Origin: Sceloporus undulatus
Taxonomy: Eukaryota > Chordata > Lepidosauria > Squamata > Phrynosomatidae
DNA length: 64,000 bases
Reading direction: 5' to 3'
NCBI RefSeq assembly: GCF_019175285.1
Contig: NC_056522.1
Coordinates: 35,794,003 to 35,858,002 of the forward strand
Made by a program: the position numbers and the translations under genes. Of this stretch, positions 18,736 to 26,300 are shown in pieces. The number at the start of each line of letters is the position of its first letter. The first letter of the stretch is position 1. The notes under the pieces are model-generated. The model was not told the DNA's origin. It saw only the letters and a list, made by a program, of their open reading frames with translations, and made no database searches.

Positions 18736-19542
18736 ATGCCGCTGGTGCTGGTGTGCGGCCTCCCGGGCAGCGGCAAGAGCCGGCGGGCGGAGGAGCTGCG
18801 GGCGGCGCTGGCCGAGTCCGGCGAGGCCTTCGTGGTCTCCGAGGCGTCTGCCGGCGAGGGCCGCTCGGCGTTGCGGGCGGAGGCGGAGCGGCTGCTGGGC
18901 CGCGGTAAGGCGGCGGCGGCGGTGATCGTGGACGGCGGGAGCGAGGTGAAGAGCTTCCGCTACGAGCTCTTCTGCCTCAGCAAGCAGGCCCAGGCCCCGC
19001 ACTGCCTGCTCCTCTGCCCCGGAGGCGCCCCTCGCCCGGACAGGCCTCCCTTGGAGCCCCCGGACGCCCGCAACCGCTGGGACCGGCCCCTCTTCGTCGC
19101 CCCCGCCGACCCCGCCGAGCCCTTGCCCCTGGCAGACATCCGCGCCGCCCTCTTCGAGCGCCGCCCGCCGGCCCCCAACCGCTCCACCCGGGCCCAGCCC
19201 CTCCAGGCCGCGGGCTTCCTCCACCGCCTCGACCGCCTCACCCACGACGTCCTGGCCGCCCTCCTGGAGGCCCAGAGGAACGGCGCCCAGCCCGGGCAGT
19301 TCGTCCCCATCGCCCTGGAAGGAATGGACTCAGGAGGAGGAGGAGGAGGAGGAGGAGGAAGGGGAGCAGGCCCCGAGGCGCCCCAGGGCCTCCTGCTCCG
19401 CCGCCCCGTCAGCCTGGCGGAGCTGAGCCGGCTCCGAAGGCAGTTCCTCAGCTACGCCAAGATGAACCCCGGAGAAGGAGAGGAGGACCTGCCTCGGCTG
19501 GGCAGCATGTTTCTGCAGTACCTCAGCCAGAACCTCGCCTGA
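18736..19542 (+). CDS. KTI12 homologue, intronless
   Basis: KTI12 is a P-loop NTPase-like protein that binds the Elongator complex and supports wobble-uridine modification of tRNA. This 268-residue frame starts at the conserved MPLVLVCGLPGSGKS; the P loop is residues 8-15. Other family blocks are VIVDG (63-67), SFRYELFC (73-80), PDARNRWDRPLF (109-120), PLPLADIRAALFE (129-141), AELSRLRRQFLSYAKM (228-243) and MFLQYLSQ (258-265). It is shorter than human KTI12 (about 354): the segment after the P loop that holds DS..EK..R and most of the variable middle are missing. A nine-Gly run (200-208) comes from a GGA repeat. An in-frame TTG 21 bases upstream is not a likely start. Human KTI12 is also intronless but lies elsewhere, so this could be a relocated gene or extra copy. 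Confidence 0.85.
   Translation: MPLVLVCGLPGSGKSRRAEELRAALAESGEAFVVSEASAGEGRSALRAEAERLLGRGKAAAAVIVDGGSEVKSFRYELFCLSKQAQAPHCLLLCPGGAPRPDRPPLEPPDARNRWDRPLFVAPADPAEPLPLADIRAALFERRPPAPNRSTRAQPLQAAGFLHRLDRLTHDVLAALLEAQRNGAQPGQFVPIALEGMDSGGGGGGGGGRGAGPEAPQGLLLRRPVSLAELSRLRRQFLSYAKMNPGEGEEDLPRLGSMFLQYLSQNLA
19330..19360. repeat. (GGA)n run inside KTI12
   Basis: About nine GGA units coding the poly-glycine stretch. It is probably length-variable and lies in the non-conserved linker before the C-terminal helix region. Confidence 0.85.
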
Positions 19543-19985
19543 GGAAAGCCTGGAAGGGGCCTCCAAATGGAGGAAAGACTGGAAGACCTCACCCAAGGAA
19601 AAGCATGGAAGACCTCGCCTGAGGAAAGGGTTGAAGGCCTTGGAGCTGAGGAAAGCCAGGAAGGGGATCTCTGAATTGAGGAAAGACTGGAAGACCTCAC
19701 CTGGAAGAACTCGCCTGAGGAAAGCTTGGAAGACCTTGAAGTTGAGGAGAGCCTGGGAGACCTCCACCTTGAGAAGTGCCAAGTTGGAGACCTCGCCTGA
19801 GGAAAGCCTGGAAGATCTCGATGCTGAGGAAAGCCTAGAAGACTTAAAAGTTGAGGAAAGCCTGAAAGAACACACATGACAAAAGCTTGGAAGCCCTCGA
19901 AATTGAGAGAGGACCTCACTTGAGGAAAGCATGGAAGACCTTTCCTGGGGAACGCGTGGAAGAACTCACCTGACAAAGCCTGGAA
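19530..19985 (+). repeat. Degenerate minisatellite from the KTI12 stop region
   Basis: About 18-20 diverged copies of a unit like CTGAGGAAAGCCTGGAAGAC with CTCGC spacers, spaced mostly 20-30 bases. The first copy overlaps the KTI12 stop codon (AACCTCGCCTGAGGAAAGCC), so the unit appears to derive from the gene's own 3' end. It gives long but meaningless open frames on both strands. Confidence 0.8.
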
Positions 19986-20033
19986 GAGCATGGGAAGCAA
20001 CAAGGTCTTTCCACTCCCCTTTGGGCTGCAACT

Positions 20034-20113
20034 GCACTGCAGGAATGATCCAGATTGACATCGCTTTAAAGTGCCCTGGCTCCACACAGTGGGGTTCTGG
20101 GAGTTGTCGTTTT
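20034..20113. repeat. Half copy of the palindromic GGCTGCATC MITE
   Basis: CTGCAGGAATGATCCAGATT, then CATCGCTTTAAAGTGCC and GGGTTCTGGGAGTTGTCGTT, match one half of the MITE described at 44960-45182. The other half is replaced by the fold-back block. Confidence 0.55.
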
Positions 20114-20530
20114 CTGATGCAGTGTTTTTGGCGAGTTACAGACCACCCGTTTGGGGCGGCCTGTAACTGGCCCTTTCCTCGCTGTATCGGGGCCTCAGCT
20201 GCCACAATGGCAGCCTCTGAGGCCCCGATCCGCCACTTTCCAGGTTGCGGGGAAGCAGCAAAAGGCCTCTTCCCTGTGGCCTGGAAAGGGTTGTCCTTGG
20301 GGCTTCATGCCCTACGGAAACCTGGCGGTGGCAGGGATGCAGAGAAAGGGGCCGCTCAGCCCCTTTCTCATTTGCGTTGCTGGCGCAGCTGTGTAGAGGC
20401 TGCACCAGCAACGCAAATCCTGGAAGGAGCTCCGAAATGGAGCTCCTTCCAGGGCCGTGGAAAGGGTGCCCCAGGCGCCCCTTGCGCAGCCCCACTACGT
20501 CACGGCAACACCCATGTGTATAGGGCGCCA
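20113..20530. repeat. GC-rich fold-back element with several hairpins
   Basis: Three successive hairpins are visible: ATCGGGGCCTCAG...CTGAGGCCCCGAT (about 20187-20231), TTTGCGTTGCTGG...CCAGCAACGCAAA (about 20370-20417), and TGGAAGGAGCTCC...GGAGCTCCTTCCA (about 20419-20451). The block is CpG-rich and has no protein similarity that I recognise. It is probably a non-autonomous DNA transposon. Confidence 0.55.
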
Positions 20531-20609
20531 CATTTTCTCCGTGTGTACTAACCCTAATATGCGCTCTGCATGTACTTTGTGCCCGTCTGTAACACGCCTT
20601 TGAGATTAA

Positions 20610-20685
20610 TGGAAAGAGAGAGGTTGGTTGCATAAGCTTTTGAAGACTTGAGTCTCCTTCCTCAGATGCAGAAGAACTGTCACTA
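20610..20685 (-). repeat. Hammerhead-like repeat, degraded copy
   Basis: Minus strand: GCATCTGAGGAAGGAGACTC, then AAGTCTTCAAAAGCTTATGC. It has CTGAGGA, A, GGAGAC, TCAA, GTCTTC, AAAA, so the arrangement is kept but the GAAA is changed to AAAA. Same family as 11235-11335. Confidence 0.5.
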
Positions 20686-20804
20686 AGAGACAAGCATACT
20701 TTCTCTATTCTGTTGCCTTGATATTTCCATACTGGTTTTTCATATTGTATTGAAGAACTACAGCAAAGGGCTGTAATCCCTTGCCTTTCCACATGCTTTG
20801 CTTG

Positions 20805-20878
20805 GGTTGCATCCACACTGCAGGAATGATCTAGGTTGACACCGCTTTAAACTGCCATGGCTCCATGTTCCATGGCAC
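20805..20878 (+). repeat. MITE end fragment (GGCTGCATC family)
   Basis: CATCCACACTGCAGGAATGA, then TGACACCGCTTTAAACTGCC and ATGGCTCCATG. It is the left third of the family only. Confidence 0.5.
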
Positions 20879-20954
20879 TGGAACTTCTTTTATTGAAGAG
20901 TGGCATGAAGATGTTTTAAATAAATATTTTTCATCTATCATGTTTGTATTTGTA

Positions 20955-21188
20955 TTTAAGTTGTTCTTGTGTGCCTTCAAGTCATTTCTGACTTATGGTG
21001 ACCCTAAGATAAACCTGTCATGGGGCTTTCTTTGCAAGACTTATTCACAGACAGTTTGCTTTTTAGGCTAAGAGAATATGACTTGCCCATGGTCACCCAG
21101 TGGGGTTTCCATGGCTGAGTGAGAATGCGAATCCTGGTCTCCCAGTGTCCTAGTCCAATGTTCAAACCACTATACCATGTGGGCTCTC
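20955..21188 (-). repeat. tRNA-derived SINE with BovB-like tail
   Basis: Minus-strand copy. The BovB-like tail is at the left (TGCCTTCAAGTCATTTCTGA, TTATGGTGACCCTAAG) and the tRNA-like head at the right (complement of GTTCAAACCACTATACCATG). Its parts match copies at 48625-48850 and 55797-56035. Confidence 0.8.
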
Positions 21189-21409
21189 TGTATTTAAATT
21201 GCTAGATTTTTATTCTGCATTATTAGATTTCTATTCTGCACTTTGAACCTTATGAGGTAGGCTAGGCTGAAAAACAGTTCAGCCTTCAGCCAAAAGTAAA
21301 GAAAAAAACAACAGGTGCAGGTAAGGCTGTTCCAAGGGCTTTACACATGTGCATTCAAGTGTGTAGGTATTACTGGAAACTGGCAATGCTTGGCTTTCTT
21401 TTCTCTAAA

Positions 21410-21792
21410 AAAATGGATTTACATGTTAGGTGTGGATAAACTGTGCTCAATTCCTAAACAGAATTCAGTGGGAGTTCAATAGTTCTTGATCACTTAGGTC
21501 CAAAACACACTGTAGAATAATCCAGTTTGAGACCGCTTTAACTGCCTGGCTCAGTGCTAGGAATTCTGGGAACTGGACATTTAGCCTTCTCTGCCTGAGA
21601 ACTCTTGGGCCTCAGTATGCTACAGTTACCAGGATCCCCTACCATTGAGCCAGGGCAGTTAAAGGGTTTTCAAGTGTTGTATTATTTCTGCAGTGTGTTT
21701 GGACCTAAGTGATCAAGAACTATTGAACTCCCACTGAATTCTGTTTAGGAATTGAGCACAGTTTATCCACACCTAACACGTAAATCCATTTT
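21410..21792. repeat. Near-perfect palindrome around a MITE
   Basis: Left arm 21410-21512 and right arm 21691-21792 are reverse complements over about 102 bases with one substitution (CA versus CG in the ACRTGTTAGG phrase) and one single-A length difference. The centre (21513-21690) is a diverged copy of the ATTCTGGGA palindromic MITE. The arms include sequence that is not part of that MITE elsewhere (e.g. GATCACTTAGGTCC, CAGAATTCAGTGGGAG). Confidence 0.9.
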
Positions 21793-21849
21793 AATTAGTA
21801 GTTATGCAGGTGTTTGACTGGTTCTGCTTTTAAATAATCTTTCCAACAT

Positions 21850-22400
21850 TTATTTATTTAATTCACATCTCCCCTTTCTCTGGAAATAGAATCCAAGATC
21901 ATTTGTAAAAATGTTAAAACAGAGTTGTTGTTTTTTTAAAAAACATCCTAATGTTAAAGACAAGTAAGTTCTTGTGTCATCACAAACATGATACCAATAT
22001 GGTAACATCGTAAATTAAATACAATTCATTTAAAAACTTAACAAAAATAAAATCACAGCACCTATCCTGTTAAAAGACCTTTCTGCACAACCAATTAATA
22101 AATGACTGTTCAGATGAAAAGACGATTAACTGATGGTTGAAGGGGAGCAGAGGGGGCAAGCCTCACTTGCTGTACAAGGGAATTCTGTAATCTGGGACCA
22201 GCTACTGAAAAGGCCTTCTCTTAGCATCCTGATCAAATGGGCCTCTCCCATTAGTGGGATAGAGAGGGCTGCCCCACAAGGAGCTTAAGACTCCCTCGTA
22301 CTGACTCCTAAAGAAAGAAGGTTTTTCAGATAATCTGAACCTGAACAATATAAGACCTTTATTGGTTATAAGCAGCACTTTGAATTGAATTGTGTTAGGG
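21850..22400 (-). mobile_element. L2-like LINE 3' region, old
   Basis: Minus-strand phrases typical of squamate L2/CR1-like 3' ends: TCTGGGACCAGCTACTGAAA, AGGCCTTCTCTTAGCATCC, TTTATTGGTTATAAGCAGCA. No open frame remains. Confidence 0.5.
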
Positions 22401-22429
22401 AAAGCAAAGTTACCATAATTTGCTCATTT

Positions 22430-22697
22430 GGTGTTGCTGTGTGCCCTCAAGTGATTTTGGACTTATGGAGACACTAAGGTTTGAAGAAACATGCCAAGAA
22501 AACCCTGTGATAGGCTCGCCTTAGAGTTGCCATTAGTGAAACGACCTGAAGGAAAACAACACTCACACAAGGTACACCTATCACAAGGCTTTCTTGGCAG
22601 ACTTTGTTCAAAGAGGTCACCCAGTGGGTTTCTATGGCCAAGCAGGGATTTGAACCAGGTGTCCAGCGTTCAAATCACTGCACCATGCTAGCTCTCT
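22430..22697 (-). repeat. tRNA-derived SINE, rearranged copy
   Basis: Minus-strand SINE whose central part is present in both orientations (CATGCCAAGAAAACCCTGTG next to CACAAGGCTTTCTTGGCAG). This suggests a SINE inserted into, or recombined with, an opposite copy. The head at the right ends CACTGCACCATGCTAGCTC. Confidence 0.7.
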
Positions 22698-23339
22698 TAC
22701 CCAACTCTTAAGGAATTCCAATCTTTTATTTGTTTCACTTTTATCTTAATTTTCATTTCAAGCTATGGTCCTAATGTGCTTTTGTAAATTAAGGCAAACA
22801 AGTTGGATGTATAACTCTCTAAGGCCTCCTGCATTTTAAAGCTGAATACCTCTAAAAGTACATTTTACAGCAGTGAATGGCAATTTGGGGCTAATTTATC
22901 TATTCCTTGAGCCCATGATCATCTGCTAATTTTCTGATGTAGCCTGGTTAGACCAGATTCTGTTGTGCCTTTGGCAAACTTTCTTTCAGTGCCAGCAAAT
23001 ACCACAAACAACCATAATGTGGACTGAATAGTGGATACTTTTCCAGTAGTCCTACAAATAGCATGAACATCAGATACCTGATGAGAAGTATGTTTACATT
23101 GGTTTTGTACATCTGTTCACAGCTTGTTTTGATATTGTATGTTTGTAATAACATATTCACAGGGTGGGATATAAACAAATCCTTTCTTTCTAAATAACAT
23201 GGGGAGGTTTTCTTATGCGTGTTTGTTAAATGGTAATTAATTGTTTCACTGAGGCTTGCTTGGGAGTCCTTCTTAGAAATGGGTCCAGCAACCAAGCACA
23301 TTATCAGCCTTGAATGAATTACTGTTTCTCTTTTGTGTC

Positions 23340-23710
23340 AGCCTCTTCAGATGACAGCCTCTTACTTTTAATTGGTTAGCCAAAACCTCTTTACCAAGAG
23401 ATGCATCAAATTCTTCTCGTACAAAAAGAAATGTCAATGTATTCTCCATAGACAGATACGGCACCATCCCCTTAAGAAATCTATGCAATAACATTTTTAA
23501 CATCTCTGCCTGATGAAGCCAGTGAAGTTTTGAAAGCTTACATGATGTCTTTTTGGCGTTTTGGTTGGCCAATGAAGATACTGCTCTTTTGAGGATTTTG
23601 TTGTATTTTGCTGTGTGGCCAACACAGTTATCCCAGAATATGCTATAAGTGATTACATACCAGTAAGGAAATGGGCTGATATTGTGTATACAAACTATAA
23701 ACCATTTCAA
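23340..23710. repeat. Repeat with CTGATGAAGCCAGTG and GAAAGCTTACAT
   Basis: Contains GCCTGATGAAGCCAGTGAAG, then TTTTGAAAGCTTACATGATG and TTGGTTGGCCAATGAAG, then a CTGTGTGGCCAACACAG end. The same end occurs at 24200-24500 and 41340-41480. Family unknown to me; possibly Penelope-related. Confidence 0.45.
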
Positions 23711-24199
23711 TATACAGTATGTATAGAAAAGATCAAAGACATAATTCTATGTATGCTGGGGAATTTGCCCCCACTGAATTAGGGCTTTTGAATAATTTTA
23801 CTCGGCTGCAGTCCTGTGCACACTTACCTAAGAGTAAACCCTCCTGAGCAAAGTGGGACAGCCTTCCAAGTCAGCATAGGCAGAACTGGGGTATTCATTC
23901 AGTTCCTATCTACATAATTAACTTATGAGCCACAAACCTTATAGCCCTGTTGCTGCTCTGCATGTAGTTTGAACTTTAAATGAAAATATTGTCAGTGAGC
24001 AGTTAAGGTAGGATCTGTCTTCTGGAAATGAAATTGAAATAGCCATGGAGAACTGTTGAAGTTGTCATGGCAATACTGGCTGATGTGTGTCAAACTCTGG
24101 AACCATTGTTGTTCTAATGTGATCTCACAATCCAAAACCAGGGGAACCCTGAGAAGCTGTACACATACAGACATCCAAAAAGCAGGGATATCTTTAATC

Positions 24200-24500
24200 A
24201 GCTAACCAAAATGCACAAAATATATAATGTAAGCTTTTGAAGCTCAACTGGTGTCATCAGGCAAAGGTGTTAAGAATCGTACAGGAGAAAAAAAATGATA
24301 CAATGGCAATATTAGTCTCAAGGCATGCATTTTCTCAAGGTGTTGTTGATGTTCTTTGGAGGTATATCTATGTAAGCATCATATTTTGTGCATTTTACTT
24401 GACTGATTAAAAAGATCACTGTTTTGTGGATTGTGGATGTTGTTGCACTTTGCAATATGGCCAACACAGCTACCCCTGAATATGTTCTCTACATGTAGAC
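24200..24500. repeat. Second copy of the AAGCTTACAT/GGCCAACACAG repeat
   Basis: CTAACCAAAATGCACAAAAT and GTAAGCTTTTGAAGCTCAAC at the left, and TGCAATATGGCCAACACAGC at the right. The left part is in the opposite orientation to the copy at 23340-23710. Confidence 0.4.
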
Positions 24501-24740
24501 ATGTATAAGGAGTTGTCACTGGGGAAATAATATATACAGCATTATATTTTATGCCATGCATGCAAAAAACTGTTCATATGAGGGCAAATAACCCTTGTCT
24601 GTTTTGCTTCTCAGATTTATATAGATGCATTTATATATAGATCAAGTCAGAGGAAGGGCTATTGGCATTTCCTTTCCCTCACATCTAATGTTGGCTGAGT
24701 ACATTATGAAGAGACTTTAACAAATCGCTTGATATAGTTA

Positions 24741-24870
24741 GTGGTTCTCAACCTTTGGTCCGCCAGATACTTTGGACTTCCAGCTGCTGGAAATTCTAGC
24801 CAGCAATTTAGGAGTTCTGGAAACTCAAATCAAAAAGGATGGGGAACAATGAAAGGTTGGGAACCACCTT
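24741..24870. repeat. hAT-like MITE (GTGGTTCTCAACC ends)
   Basis: Begins AGTGGTTCTCAACCTTTGGT and ends AGGTTGGGAACCAC, so the ends are inverted. The inner part has CTGGAAATTCTAGCCAG and TTTAGGAGTTCTGG. Other copies are at 51686-51823 and 57547-57690. Confidence 0.65.
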
Positions 24871-24929
24871 TAGAAGTTACCTTACAACACTCTTGGCACA
24901 TATGCAGCCATGACATAAAATAGGCTAGC

Positions 24930-25600
24930 AACTTTTCCCCCTGTTCGGAGCCACATTTACGTGAGGTTTTTGCTGTTAGGGACTGAAGCCTGAACCCAGA
25001 GTCAACGTTTCTCTGTTCTTTTCACCATCTTTATTCTCCGATAGTCCCTTCCCTTTCTCTCTCTCCATGTAGCACTCTGCCAGGAAGACATTGTTCCTGC
25101 TGGGAGTACAGATTGATCCCTTTGGTTGCACACCTTGCTGAGAGTGACACCAAGAGTGACATTTGGGATGGAGTGGGCACCTATTGTCTAACTGTTTTAA
25201 ACTCTACTTAGGGTGAGGCTAGCCTACTAAGTTACAACCTTTTCATCTCAACAACATCATCGATATCTATTTATCAGGACTGTCTTCAGTCACTGACCCA
25301 CATAATCTCAGCCTGGCATTCCTTATGTTGGATAGAAGGAGACTTTCACTTGGAGAGCATTAAACAGGCTCTGAATACCAGGAGGAGACCTTTATAAGCC
25401 AATGGTTATCTGTCACACAGACAGTGCTATTCTCTCATTGGTGTATTTTTCTCTTTCAGGCATTCTGGCTAGCACTATCTTTTGCTATTTTGTTAGTTTT
25501 TGTCTTCCTCAGTTGTGAGCCGCCTTGAGTCCCAGTTTAGGGGGAAAGGGCAGGATATCAATAAACATAATATAATGATGATGATGATTCTAAGAATTTC
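24930..25600 (+). other. Intergenic stretch with an L2-like tail at its end
   Basis: The last ~100 bases read TGTGAGCCGCCTTGAGTCCC, AAAGGGCAGGATATCAATAA and a (GAT)n run, a LINE 3' tail. I see no gene in the rest. Confidence 0.45.
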
Positions 25601-25793
25601 AGCAGCAGGGTTGAAAAAGACCCGTTTATTTTCCAAGTCCAATGTTTTCCCTGGGTCGGTTCCAACCAGGAGTAGTAGGGCTGCCTCCAGACTGGAGAAA
25701 GAACCCGGTTCGATGCGGCCCCGGCGCCCTCCAGGGAATCCTGGGAATGGGATAGTCCTCCTTGAGGGCCGCTGGGGAAGGAGGAGGAGGTCC

Positions 25794-25881
25794 TCCGTTT
25801 CACCCTCCTGTCCAGGAGGCATTCCCCAAGGCCCTCCATTTTGAGCAGGACTGGAAAGCACGAATTGCTCTTTCTAGGAGC
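25794..25881. repeat. Left arm of an inverted repeat around RPS6KC1 exon 1
   Basis: Its reverse complement (GAAAGAGCAATTCGTGCTTT, CCTGCTCAAAATGGAGG, GGGGAATGCCTCCTGGACAG) matches 26586-26668 at about 80 percent by eye. It carries an inverted AAAATGGAGG motif at 25833-25842. Confidence 0.65.
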
Positions 25882-26191
25882 GTTGTTTTGGCTCCACAGC
25901 AAACCGCCATCCCCGGGGCTCCCTGGCGTGGCGATGAGGGAGGAGAGGAGAGCAGCCTCCATCTTCCCGCCCTGGACGGTGTGGCTCCCTCAGTCAGAGA
26001 GCCAGGCGCCTCCTGAGGAGAAGAAAGGGAGCCTCGTCCTCGGAGGAGGAGGAGGAGCCGGAGGAGGAGGAGGCGCCCGTGGGTCGGGTGCGCAGCGGAA
26101 GCGGCCGGCGGAGGCAGAAGCAGAGGCTCCCTTCTTGGCGGCCTGGCTGTTGGGCCTCTGCCTGGGGCCTGAGTCGGGATCCGGGCCCAGG

Positions 26192-26300
26192 ATGCTCTCC
26201 TCCTCCTGCTCCTCCTCCTCGGTGGGCCGCTTCTACACGGTGACGGAGCCCAAGCGGCACCCGAGGGGGGGGATACACCGTCTATAAGGTCACCGCCAGA
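26192..26300 (+). CDS. RPS6KC1 exon 1, frame interrupted at a G run
   Basis: The ATG opens a serine-rich start (MLSSSCSSSSV) and then the conserved GRFYTVTEPKRHPRG. After CCGA come eight G, and the conserved continuation (YTVYKVTAR) is in the next frame. The donor is GCCAGA|GTGAGT. Total coding length is 109 bases, whereas exon 2 requires an end in phase 0 (108 or 111). The frame is also open for more than 110 codons upstream, so an earlier start cannot be excluded, but this one matches the mammalian length. Confidence 0.85.

Larger units (their letters stand above)
17900..19560. promoter_or_regulatory. CpG island covering ANGEL2 5' end and KTI12
   Basis: A sharp rise in G+C and CpG density compared with the AT-rich flanks. 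It contains GCC/CCG runs, a G run at 18482-18498, two ZNF143/THAP11-like sites, two YY1-like sites and the KTI12 reading frame. It probably drives ANGEL2 leftward and KTI12 rightward. Confidence 0.75.

Noticed and set aside
18637-19310. Minus-strand frames of 202 and 116 codons across KTI12
   Set aside because: Shadows of the KTI12 codons in GC-rich sequence, with low-complexity Arg/Ala/Gly content.
19330-20087. Two long minus-strand reading frames (200 and 211 codons) opposite KTI12 and the minisatellite
   Set aside because: They arise from the repeated unit and GC-rich sequence, give Ser/Leu/Pro-rich repeats and have no recognisable domain or conserved start.
25558-26016. Open frames of 80-150 codons on both strands upstream of RPS6KC1 exon 1
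   Set aside because: GC-rich CpG-island frames. The plus one happens to be in frame with the RPS6KC1 start, but its sequence is not conserved protein as far as I can tell.
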